Under the pieces are notes generated by a model. That model was not told where the DNA came from. It saw only the letters and a list, made by a program, of their open reading frames with translations, and made no database searches. A stretch of DNA of 54,351 nt from CAYFMP01 sp964344215 (GTDB lineage Bacteria > Pseudomonadota > Alphaproteobacteria > Rhodospirillales > Casp-alpha2). The stretch spans positions 1 through 54,351 of the forward strand of contig CAYFMP010000018.1 in the NCBI GenBank assembly GCA_964344215.1. Direction: 5' to 3'. How positions within the stretch are numbered: the first letter of the stretch is position 1; each line of letters opens with the position of its first letter. The position numbers and the translations under genes were made by a program. This document shows, in pieces, positions 10,000 to 20,067 of the stretch.

Positions 10000-10658
10000 G
10001 TCATGTCCCCACAAAGGGAGTTCACAATTCGCCGGTGATGCGATTCAAGCTTCCGAACAGCGGGAGCAGTCGCATGGGCGGGCACTACGATTTGACGGAC
10101 TTCGAATGGTCGGTCATCCAACCTCTTCTTCCCAACAAGCCGCGAGGCGTTCCACGCGTCGACGACCGGCGGGTGCTGAACGGCATCTTCCGGGTGTTGC
10201 GTTCGGACGCACCGTGGCGCGACCTGCCGGAGCGCTATGGGCCCTACACGACGTGCTACAACCGCTTCAACCGCTGGCGCAAGGCAGGCGTCTGGGACCG
10301 CATCATGGACGCGGTTTTCGCGGCCTACGACGCCGACTGGACCAGGGACAGGATCAAGGCCCGGGGCGCGGCACCGAACATTCCCGACAAGGTCAATCGC
10401 AAGCAACATCATTGCTTCTCGGAGGCCCTTTATAAGGAGCGCAACCATGTCGAGCGCTTTTTCAACAGGATCAAACACTTCCGACGTATTGCCACGCGCT
10501 TCGAAGAACATGCCGCCAACCACCTCGCGACGATAAAGCTGGCATCAATCCGAATTTGGCTTCGTATCCAAAAATCCCGCGCGGGTTGCCCAGACCAGGG
10601 TCTGCGTTCAGGGCAGGAGCCGCCGAGATACGCCCTGTCGATGAACTGCCGGATTTAG
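10000..10658 (+). mobile_element. IS5-family insertion sequence, internally deleted remnant
   Basis: The element appears to begin at GGTCATGTCCCCACAAAGGG right after the methyltransferase stop and contains a shortened transposase. No matching right terminal repeat was found between 10620 and 10744, so the right end is lost or diverged and the stated end is the transposase stop codon. Confidence 0.65.
10074..10658 (+). pseudogene. IS5-family transposase with in-frame core deletion
   Basis: The N-terminal part (YDLTDFEWSVIQPLLP, then NGIFRVLRSDAPWRDLPERYG) and the C-terminal part (NIPDKVNRK, KERNHVERFFNRIKHFRR, IKLASIRIWLR) are clear IS5-group transposase. Between them about 80-100 residues are missing: the sequence goes from DAVFAAYDADW straight to the NIPDK region, losing the first catalytic Asp (usual DSTSVR) and the segment up to the second. 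The family repeats AYDGD and AYDAD at the two junctions, so short-homology deletion is likely. Only the Glu of the DDE triad remains. ATG 10074 has GGAG upstream. It should be inactive. Confidence 0.75.
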
Positions 10659-10744
10659 CCATAAGCTGACGAGCCGACGCCTATCCTTTATAAATTCGCG
10701 AAGCGTCTTATCACCATCGTAGCAATCGACATCGGGGACGAACC

Positions 10745-11566
10745 ATGGGCGAGTTCGAAGCGTTTGGAAAAGCAGAAAGGGTTGGGTGGACCAAGCAGGA
10801 CGTCGCGAGCAACTATGTCTCCCTATTTGCGAAAGCCGCTGACCAAGCCATGATTGGTCTAGTCGAGGCGGTTGCTCTCGCGTCAGGTTCGACGGTTCTG
10901 GACATCTGCTGCGGCCATGGCGCCATGACGGCCATGTTGTGTGATGTTGGTTGCCGAGTCACAGGGCTTGATTTTTCTGAAAAGATGCTCGCTCACGCGA
11001 GAAACAACGCCCCGTCGGCGACCTTGAAAAACGCTGATGCCCAAGACCTTCCCTTCGAGGATCAGAGCTTTGATGCGGCTGTCTGCAATTGCGGGATCAT
11101 GCATTTACCCGACCAGCCGAAAGCGCTGAGAGAGGCAAGGCGGGTTTTGAAACCCGGCGGAACGTTTGGGATGACCGCTTGGGTGGGTCCGGATGCTTCG
11201 CCGTCGTTCAAGATTGCTTTTGGCGCCTTCAAGGCGCATGCGGATCCGTCGAAAGAGGCGCCTCCACAGCCGGATTTCTTTCAGTTCGCCAATCGGGAGG
11301 TGGCTCATGGAATGTTCGAGGCTGCCGGGTTCAAGGAGATCGACCAACAAACGATCGACTGCAATTGGCATCTTGAGACAGCCGATCAGCTTTTCAAAAT
11401 TTACTCGGAGGCGACTGTTCGCATGGCAATGCTTTTGGCGGCCCAAACACGCGTGACGGTGGACGCCATCCGTGAAACGATGATCGAAATGGTCGAGGCA
11501 GAATTTGCATCGGGTGCCGGCTTCAAAGTGCCGGTTCCTGCGGCGTTGATCACAGCTAAGGTCTGA
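10745..11566 (+). CDS. Class I SAM-dependent methyltransferase
   Basis: The 273-residue protein has SAM motif I VLDICCGHGAM (residues 51-61), GLDFS, DAQDLPFEDQSFDAAVCN and VLKPGGTFGMTAW, a Methyltransf_11 pattern. A roughly 110-residue C-terminal part probably shapes the substrate pocket. Target unknown. It lies after the IS remnant and is not closely similar to the methyltransferase before it, so this is not a simple duplication split by the IS. Start ATG 10745 has a GGGG-type site upstream. Confidence 0.8.
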   Translation: MGEFEAFGKAERVGWTKQDVASNYVSLFAKAADQAMIGLVEAVALASGSTVLDICCGHGAMTAMLCDVGCRVTGLDFSEKMLAHARNNAPSATLKNADAQDLPFEDQSFDAAVCNCGIMHLPDQPKALREARRVLKPGGTFGMTAWVGPDASPSFKIAFGAFKAHADPSKEAPPQPDFFQFANREVAHGMFEAAGFKEIDQQTIDCNWHLETADQLFKIYSEATVRMAMLLAAQTRVTVDAIRETMIEMVEAEFASGAGFKVPVPAALITAKV

Positions 11567-11676
11567 AATGGATCACACCCGGACCCTATCGCGCTCCTTC
11601 GCCGACGTCTGGTTTTGACCCGCGAGCGGCTTTGCCCGTACTTCTCCCGTTTATGAGTCCGCGACCTTGAGCGGCT

Positions 11677-11805
11677 TCCGATCGGTTGGAATCGGTGAAC
11701 GGTTCCATCCGATCGGATTACACCGCTCTAATTCATTGAAGAATAGAGCAAGTAAATCCGATCAGCTTGAGCCTGATTGGTTCAAGCTAATCCGATATTG
11801 CTCTA
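11677..11805. repeat. Inverted-repeat array with competing stems
   Basis: Three hairpins follow one another: 11677-11691 with 11703-11717 (14 of 15 bp), GCTCTA 11725-11730 with TAGAGC 11744-11749, and 11764-11773 with 11779-11788 (10 bp, one G-U). TAGAGCAA 11744-11751 can instead pair perfectly with TTGCTCTA 11798-11805, enclosing the third stem. AATCCGAT is directly repeated at 11755 and 11789. Confidence 0.65.
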
Positions 11806-11853
11806 GTTGCCTGAAGTTACACCCCGACCTTATGTCCGCCTTTGGCTGAGGCT

Positions 11854-11905
11854 GTTCTCTAACTCGGCTGCGTACGGCCGTTCTCTAACTCGGCTGCGAA
11901 CGGCC
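11854..11905 (+). repeat. 26-bp tandem duplication
   Basis: Two adjacent 26-bp units (11854-11879 and 11880-11905), starting GTTCTCTAACTCGGCTGCG, differ at one base (T/A). Confidence 0.85.
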
Positions 11906-11927
11906 GTTCCGTCGGACCGTAACCTTA

Positions 11928-12005
11928 GTCCGCTTCAAGCCTGCAAGCAGCCCTTCGGCAGGCGTTGGTTCATGGCGCTGGTCGTTGCCGTCGCCCGCCC
12001 ACCGA
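11928..12005 (+). repeat. Imperfect 78-bp direct repeat, copy 2
   Basis: It is 62/78 identical to 8745-8822 in the same orientation; together the copies bracket the two methyltransferases and the IS remnant. Confidence 0.7.
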
Positions 12006-12050
12006 TCCAATCCTTCCCCAGAAAAACGATCTATAAAGTGATTATTTTCC

Positions 12051-12079
12051 TTGACAAATGACAATTTATTTGATATATC
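12051..12079 (+). promoter_or_regulatory. Orphan sigma70-like promoter
   Basis: TTGACA (12051-12056) and TATATC (12074-12079) are separated by exactly 17 bp in an AT-rich patch. No plus-strand gene follows before htpG; the next gene, pcm, is on the opposite strand and convergent. It may be left from a lost gene or drive a small RNA. Confidence 0.4.
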
Positions 12080-12325
12080 CCCATCATGTCTATTTTATCT
12101 GTCTTTCTCCTTTGATCGTTTCAACGGTGTCGCAGGTGGTCGCGGAGGCCGTCGGCCGAAAATTTCCGCCGAGGTCCAGGCCGCCCCCGGTTGATATGGA
12201 CAAAACCGGACATTCACGGACATTTTCCGAGGGCGGGGTGGTCGTGCGGATGATAACAAATGCTAAGGATTGAACCCGGCTGGACGGCTTCGGCGGCGCA
12301 TCATTCGAGCGGCCGCCGCGCCGCC

Positions 12326-13039
12326 TCAGTCGAGGTCGCGGGGCCGACCCGCCACCATCGGCACGAAGGCGACCGGCAACACCGCGTCGGCGCTGACGGT
12401 GCCGCCCAAGTCCTTGCGGACCAGAGTCAGCATCTGGTGCTGGTGCGGCCGCCCGATCGGCACCACCATGCGCCCCATCGGCTTGAGTTGGTCGATCAAG
12501 GCCGCCGGCACGCGCTCCGGTGCCGCCGTCACCAGGATGCCGTCGAACGGCCCCTCCTCGGGCCAGCCCAGATAGCCGTCGCCGACACGGGTGCGGACGC
12601 GGTCGTAGCCCAGTTCGTCCAAGCGGGCGCGGGCCGGCTTCGCCAGTCGCTCGACGGTCTCGAGGCTGAAGACCTCGGCGCCTGTTTCGGCCAGCACGGC
12701 GGCCTGGTAGCCCGACCCGGTGCCGATCTCCAGCACGCGCTCACCGCCCTCGAGGTCGAGCAAGTCGGTCATCAGGGCGACGATATAGGGTTGCGAGATG
12801 GTCTGGCCACAGCCGATCGACTGCGGGCGGTTGGCGTAGGCCGCCGATGCGTCCTCGGGGCGCACGAAGGCGTGTCTCGGCACCCGTTCGATGGCCGCCA
12901 TGGTGACCGCGGAGAAGGCGGCGCGGCCGGTCCACCCCGCCGTGTCGCGGGCGTCGGCGGCGATCTCGTCGAGCAAGCGGCGGCGCGCTTTGTCGAACCG
13001 GTCGGCCTCGCGGGATCTATCGAACCGGTCGGGGTTCAT
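12326..13039 (-). CDS. pcm: Protein-L-isoaspartate O-methyltransferase
   Basis: The 237-residue PCMT repairs isoaspartyl residues in aged proteins using SAM. Diagnostic segments are the IERVPRHAFV motif (residues 50-59), GCGQTISQPYIVALM (76-90) and SAM motif I VLEIGTGSGYQAAVL (102-116), followed by GDGYLGWPEEGPFDGILVTAA. Start ATG 13039 has AAGG upstream; a GTG at 13066 is less likely. It is divergent from htpG, and both are protein-maintenance genes. Confidence 0.93.
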   Translation of the reverse strand: MNPDRFDRSREADRFDKARRRLLDEIAADARDTAGWTGRAAFSAVTMAAIERVPRHAFVRPEDASAAYANRPQSIGCGQTISQPYIVALMTDLLDLEGGERVLEIGTGSGYQAAVLAETGAEVFSLETVERLAKPARARLDELGYDRVRTRVGDGYLGWPEEGPFDGILVTAAPERVPAALIDQLKPMGRMVVPIGRPHQHQMLTLVRKDLGGTVSADAVLPVAFVPMVAGRPRDLD

Positions 13040-13115
13040 CGAACAAGCCTTTCTGCAGCCCTTCACAATGGCGGAAGCGGCGCACCCTCGGCAAGGGGGT
13101 TGCCGCGGCGGCGGG

Positions 13116-13164
13116 CATTCCCGTCCTTCGAACCGGCGCTCCGCGCCTTCCCCGGGATGACAAT
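13116..13164. repeat. REP-like extragenic palindromic sequence
   Basis: Between pcm and htpG a segment with GGCGC-TCC-GCGCC (13135-13147) at its centre and CATTCCC/GGGATGACAATG at its ends resembles dispersed extragenic repeats of alphaproteobacterial genomes. Only one copy is in this window, so the repeat status is inferred. Confidence 0.3.
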
Positions 13165-13197
13165 GAGATCATATTCGTGCGCAGCACGCCGCCAGGG

Positions 13198-13226
13198 CTT
13201 GCGGCGACGGCGCCGACGGGCCATAT
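13198..13226 (+). promoter_or_regulatory. Candidate RpoH-type promoter of htpG
   Basis: CTTGCG (13198-13203) and CCATAT (13221-13226) with 17 bp between resemble the heat-shock sigma32 pattern (CTTGAA and CCCCATnT). They place the transcript start about 35 nt before the htpG ATG, as expected for a heat-shock gene. Confidence 0.35.
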
Positions 13227-13268
13227 CAGGGCCGCGAAACCGCCACCTTACGAAGACGAGTGATAGCC

Positions 13269-15221
13269 ATGGCAAAAGAAAAGTTCACCTTCCAGGCGGA
13301 AGTCAGCAAGCTGCTCGACATCGTCGCCCACTCCTTGTACAGCCACAAGGAGATCTTCCTGCGCGAACTGATCTCGAACGCGTCGGACGCCTGCGACAAG
13401 CTCCGCTACCTGGCCCTGACCGAACCGAACCTGAGCGCGGGCGACGCCGAGTTCGCGATCACGCTGACGACCGATCCGAAGGCCAGGACGCTGACCGTTT
13501 CGGACAACGGCATCGGCATGGGCCGCGACGATCTGACCGAGACACTCGGCACCATCGCCAATTCCGGCACCCAGGCCTTCATGCAGCAACTGAGCGCGGC
13601 CAGGCCGAAAAAGGGTGCCAAGGGCAAAGGCAGGAGCAAGGACGCCGATGCCGGCGCCGGCGTCGAGCTGATCGGCCAGTTCGGGGTTGGTTTCTATTCG
13701 GCCTTCATGGTCGCCGACCGTGTCGACGTAGTGACCCGCAAGGCCGGCGAGGAAGCCGCCTGGCTGTGGTCGTCGGACGGCTTGGGCGAATTCACAATCG
13801 AGGAAGCGAGCCGCGATGCGCGCGGCACCGACATCGTCGTCCACCTCAAGAAGGACGACAAGGAGTTCACGGACGCGGCTCGCATCGACAACATCGTCAA
13901 GACCTACTCCGATCACATCGGCATCCCGATCCGGTTGGTCGAAACCGCGAAGAAAGGCGAGACGGAAGAGCCGCGCACGCTGAACACGGCATCGGCGCTT
14001 TGGACGCGGGACAAGAAAAACATCACCGAGGATCAGTACAAGGAGTTCTACCACCACGCGGCGCACGCCTTCGACGAGCCGTGGCTGATCCTGCACAACC
14101 GGGTCGAGGGGGTGCTGGCCTACACCAACCTCCTGTTCATCCCCGAGAGCCAGCCGTTCGACCTCTTCAACCCGGACCGCAAGACCCAGGTCAAGCTCTA
14201 CGTCAAACGCGTCTTCATTACCGACGACTGCGAAGACCTGCTGCCGTCATACCTGCGCTTCGTCCGCGGCATCGTCGATTCCGAGGACCTGCCGTTGAAC
14301 ATCAGCCGCGAGATGCTGCAGCACAATCCCGCGCTCAAGAAGATCAGCAAGGCGCTGGTCAAGCGGTTGATCGCCGAACTCAAGAAGCAGGCCGACAAGA
14401 AGCCGGACGACTACGCCAAGTTCTGGGACAACTTCGGGGCGGTCGTCAAGGAAGGTCTCTACGAGGACGCCGACAACCGCGACAGGCTGTTGGAGATCAG
14501 CCGTTTCAGGAGTACCGAAGGCGACGGGCTCGGCAGCCTCGCCGACTACGTCGGTCGCATGCAGAAAGGCCAGGACGCGATCTACTACATCACCGGCGAG
14601 GACGCAGAGACGACGCTGATGAGCCCGCAGCTCGAAGGCTTCCGGGCCAAGGGCGTCGAGGTGCTTCTGCTGACCGATCCGGTCGACGAGTTCTGGGTGC
14701 CGTCGGTCGGCGCCTATGACGACAAGCCCTTCAAGTCGGCGACCCGCGGCGACGTCGATTTGGGCAAGGTCGAAGGCAAGGCCGACAACCGAGAGAAGGA
14801 CGCCGGCACCGAGAAGAAGGCCGGCGGCGCCGACTTGGACCCGCTGATCGCCGCCTTCAAGGTCGCCTTGGGCGATCACGTCAAGGACGTGCGGGCTTCC
14901 GCCCGCCTGACCGACAGCCCGGTCTGCCTGATCGCCGAGGAAGGCGACATGGACATCCACCTCGAGCGCCTGCTCAAGCAGCACAAGCAACTGGGTGATG
15001 CCGACCTAACGCCGAGGGTGCTGGAGATCAACCCCGACCACGCGCTCATCAAGGGCTTGGCCGGCAAGGCGAGGAAGGCCGACGGCATCGACCCGACTCT
15101 CGAGGACGCCGCCTTCCTGCTCTTGGACCAGGCCCGCATCGTCGAGGGCGAACCGGTCGCCGACCCGGCCGCCTTCTCGAAGCGCCTGGCCGCCGTCATG
15201 GCCAGCGGCCTGAAACTTTAA
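13269..15221 (+). CDS. htpG: Molecular chaperone HtpG (Hsp90)
   Basis: The 650-residue Hsp90 is an ATP-dependent chaperone acting as a cytoplasmic dimer. The N-terminal ATPase shows LRELISNASDACDKLRY (near residues 35-51), DNGIGM, and GQFGVGFYSAF; the middle domain has PLNISREMLQ and the C-terminal dimerisation domain ends the protein. A Lys/Gly/Ala-rich insertion (about residues 116-135) lies in the lid region, and a charged low-complexity linker lies near residues 500-520. ATG 13269 is the family start. Confidence 0.97.
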   Translation: MAKEKFTFQAEVSKLLDIVAHSLYSHKEIFLRELISNASDACDKLRYLALTEPNLSAGDAEFAITLTTDPKARTLTVSDNGIGMGRDDLTETLGTIANSGTQAFMQQLSAARPKKGAKGKGRSKDADAGAGVELIGQFGVGFYSAFMVADRVDVVTRKAGEEAAWLWSSDGLGEFTIEEASRDARGTDIVVHLKKDDKEFTDAARIDNIVKTYSDHIGIPIRLVETAKKGETEEPRTLNTASALWTRDKKNITEDQYKEFYHHAAHAFDEPWLILHNRVEGVLAYTNLLFIPESQPFDLFNPDRKTQVKLYVKRVFITDDCEDLLPSYLRFVRGIVDSEDLPLNISREMLQHNPALKKISKALVKRLIAELKKQADKKPDDYAKFWDNFGAVVKEGLYEDADNRDRLLEISRFRSTEGDGLGSLADYVGRMQKGQDAIYYITGEDAETTLMSPQLEGFRAKGVEVLLLTDPVDEFWVPSVGAYDDKPFKSATRGDVDLGKVEGKADNREKDAGTEKKAGGADLDPLIAAFKVALGDHVKDVRASARLTDSPVCLIAEEGDMDIHLERLLKQHKQLGDADLTPRVLEINPDHALIKGLAGKARKADGIDPTLEDAAFLLLDQARIVEGEPVADPAAFSKRLAAVMASGLKL

Positions 15222-15285
15222 GAGTCGACAACAGGTCCGCAAGAATCGGGTGGCCGGCGGCCGTGCAGAGGCGTATCAAGGAGCC

Positions 15286-16173
15286 ATGCAATGGATATCG
15301 ACACCCGCACCGGAACCGGCCCCGCCGCCCGCCTACGCCGGCGTCGCCGCCGCCATCGACTACCTGGTGGCGCGGCGCACCGAACAGCCGCCGCTCGAAG
15401 AGGTCGCCGGCGTCGCCGGCATGAGCGCCTTTCATTTCCAGCGCACCTTCAAGGCCTCGACCGGGGTCAGCCCGAAACGGTTCCTGCAGTACCTGACCGT
15501 CGATCACGCCAAACGGTTGCTGTCGACGCGCGCCAGCGTGCTCGATGCGGCCTACGACGTCGGCCTGTCGGGGCCGTCCAGGCTGCACGATCTGTTCGTC
15601 GCCTGCGAGGCGATGACGCCGGGTCAATTCAAGGCGCGCGGCCGCGATCTCGTGATCCGCTACGGCCTGCACGACAGTCCGTTCGGACGCGCCCTCGTCG
15701 GCCTTACCGAGCGCGGCATCTGCTGGCTCGGCTTCGTCGAGGCCGGCGACGACGGAGCCGCGGTGGCGGCGCTGGCCGGCGAATGGCCGGCCGCCCGGCT
15801 GATCGAGGATGCCCCCGGTACGGCCGTCGCGGCGGCGCGCGCCTTCGGGTTTGCCATGGGCGAGCGCGGCCTCGGCGAGCCGGTGCGGCTCGACGTCGCC
15901 GGCACCAATTTCCAGGTCAAGGTGTGGGAGGCGCTGCTGCGCATTCCGCCGGGCCGGGTCGTCACCTACCAGGACGTCGCCCGCGCCGTCGACAGCCCCG
16001 AGGCGATGCGGGCCGTCGGCCGCGCCGTCGGCGCCAACCGCATTTCGCTGCTGATTCCGTGCCACCGGGTGATCCTGAAGTCGGGCGCCATCCACAATTA
16101 CCGCTGGGGGACGGAACGCAAGCGGGCCATCCTCGCCTTGGAGCAGGCGGCGGCGGAGACCGGCCGGGCCTGA
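15286..16173 (+). CDS. AraC-type HTH / O6-methylguanine-DNA methyltransferase fusion (Ada-like, no Zn domain)
   Basis: The 295-residue protein joins an AraC-type double helix-turn-helix (about 20-118; AGMSAFHFQRTFKASTGVSP) to an Ogt/MGMT domain (about 125-290) with catalytic Cys259 in PCHRV and the preceding GRAVGANRISLLIPCH. It should transfer alkyl groups from O6-alkylguanine to itself. Unlike E. coli Ada it lacks the N-terminal zinc Ada domain that senses methyl phosphotriesters, so activation must differ. ATG 15286 has AAGGAG unusually close (about 2 nt); a GTG at 15250 is open. Confidence 0.87.
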   Translation: MQWISTPAPEPAPPPAYAGVAAAIDYLVARRTEQPPLEEVAGVAGMSAFHFQRTFKASTGVSPKRFLQYLTVDHAKRLLSTRASVLDAAYDVGLSGPSRLHDLFVACEAMTPGQFKARGRDLVIRYGLHDSPFGRALVGLTERGICWLGFVEAGDDGAAVAALAGEWPAARLIEDAPGTAVAAARAFGFAMGERGLGEPVRLDVAGTNFQVKVWEALLRIPPGRVVTYQDVARAVDSPEAMRAVGRAVGANRISLLIPCHRVILKSGAIHNYRWGTERKRAILALEQAAAETGRA

Positions 16174-16238
16174 GGGCGGTGTTCGTATCGGTACCGTTGA
16201 CGGCGGCTCGGCTCAGCAATCGTCGAGGGCGACGTTCT

Positions 16239-16961
16239 TTAAGTGCCGTCGAGGGCGACTTGGGCGGCGCCGATGATCTGCCCGGTTTCGGCCGATTGCA
16301 GGAGGACGGCGCAGGCGTCGCCGCCGGACGCGCTCGCCGGCACCTTCATGCTCAACGCCTCGCCGTTCCAGACGGCGATCTTCGAGAAGGCGCGGACGAC
16401 GTTGACGTTGCGCATCTCGCTGCCGGCGTTCTCGCCGCGGGCGATCCTGGTCTTGTGCTCGCGGTCGAAGAACACCGAGAACACGTAGACGTCGCCGCTG
16501 ACGCCGCTGGCCGGCAACTCGAGACGGACGTCGCCGGGGCCGCCGGTGAGCGACACCGGCACCCGGGGCAGCTTGCGCGACTTCTCGATGTAGTCGCGCA
16601 CTTCCGAGCGTTTCGAGCCGACCGCCTGATAGGCGCCGTCGATGACCATCTGCGGCGTATAGACGTAGCGCAGGGAAAACAGCCGGGCGTAGCCGCGCTG
16701 CCTGGCGGTGTGGGCTGGGTCGGCGAACGGGTCCTTCCAGCCGATGTAATCCCAGTAATCGACGTGGATGGACAGCGCCAGAACGTCCTTGCGCCCGGCC
16801 AACTCGCCGAGCAGCTGATCGGCCGGCGGACACGACGAGCAGCCTTGCGAGGTGAACAGCTCGATCACCGTCAGCCGCTCGTCCCCGGCTTCGGCTTCGA
16901 TCGGCGCGGCGCCGATCAGCACGACGGCGCTCAAAACAACACTTGCAATCAGATGTTTCAC
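16239..16961 (-). CDS. DUF1223 family secreted thioredoxin-like protein
   Basis: The 240-residue product begins with a signal peptide (KHLIASVVLSAVVLIGAAP, cleavage near AEA, about residue 25). A DUF1223 domain follows: VIELFTSQGCSSCPPADQ with a CxxC pair (near residues 40-43), HVDYWDYIGWKDPF and YTPQMVIDG. The CxxC suggests a periplasmic thioredoxin-fold redox protein, but the family is uncharacterised. I prefer GTG 16961 because it puts the signal peptide at the N-terminus; GTG 17003 is also in frame. It is convergent with the AraC-Ogt gene and follows acnA on the same strand. Confidence 0.8.
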   Translation of the reverse strand: MKHLIASVVLSAVVLIGAAPIEAEAGDERLTVIELFTSQGCSSCPPADQLLGELAGRKDVLALSIHVDYWDYIGWKDPFADPAHTARQRGYARLFSLRYVYTPQMVIDGAYQAVGSKRSEVRDYIEKSRKLPRVPVSLTGGPGDVRLELPASGVSGDVYVFSVFFDREHKTRIARGENAGSEMRNVNVVRAFSKIAVWNGEALSMKVPASASGGDACAVLLQSAETGQIIGAAQVALDGT

Positions 16962-17071
16962 GGCAGCCAGCGATAGCCGATCGTTCGACCGACCGCCAAT
17001 CACATGGCGGTGAAACGGCGGCCGGATCCCGTCGACTCACGGCATTGTGAAGGAACCGGCGCCCGGCCGCC

Positions 17072-19762
<2,691 letters not shown>

Positions 19763-20067
19763 GGGCGGGATCCTCCTTGGGATTGGCGGGACCGGCGGGC
19801 TCCAACATAGATGGGTCGGGCGGCCCAAAGCCACAACGATTCTATAGCTGCTGGCGGCCAGCCGATAAACCAAGAAATCGCCGCCGAGCGCCCCGAGCGC
19901 AGCCGCGCTCCCAACTGGCACTTGATCCGATGGCCCAACTTGAGTACGAGATTGGACCTGCCGACGGATGCCGAACGGTTTTCGGCCCTGTCGTTAAGCC
20001 AAGCGAATGTGAAACACGAACGGGTGGCGGAAAAAAACCGCCCGGCGAGGTTTCAGGGAGGAACCCC
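19763..20067. other. acnA / ligase divergent intergenic region
   Basis: The 305-bp divergent region must carry promoters for both genes. No convincing -35/-10 pair, riboswitch or small gene was recognised. Confidence 0.4.

Larger units (their letters stand above)
11567..12325. other. Long gene-free, repeat-rich interval
   Basis: No protein is recognisable in 759 bp. It holds an array of inverted repeats (11677-11805), a 26-bp tandem duplication (11854-11905), copy 2 of the 78-bp repeat (11928-12005), an AT-rich patch with a consensus-like promoter (12051-12079) and two short copies of CGGACATT near 12200. Confidence 0.6.

Noticed and set aside
9031..10014. 327-residue minus-strand frame across the first methyltransferase
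   Set aside because: It is mostly antisense to a methyltransferase with clear SAM motifs; the part outside it has no recognisable family.
9232..11566. The two methyltransferases as arsenite methyltransferases (ArsM) linked to ArsR
   Set aside because: Neither shows the conserved ArsM cysteine arrangement, and repeats and remnants separate them from arsR.
11667..12273. Short plus-strand open frames in the gene-free interval
   Set aside because: They run through inverted and tandem repeats, lack ribosome sites and have no protein-like conservation pattern.
12260..14719. 819-residue plus-strand open frame over pcm and htpG
   Set aside because: It is antisense to pcm and out of frame with htpG, whose own frame has complete Hsp90 motifs.
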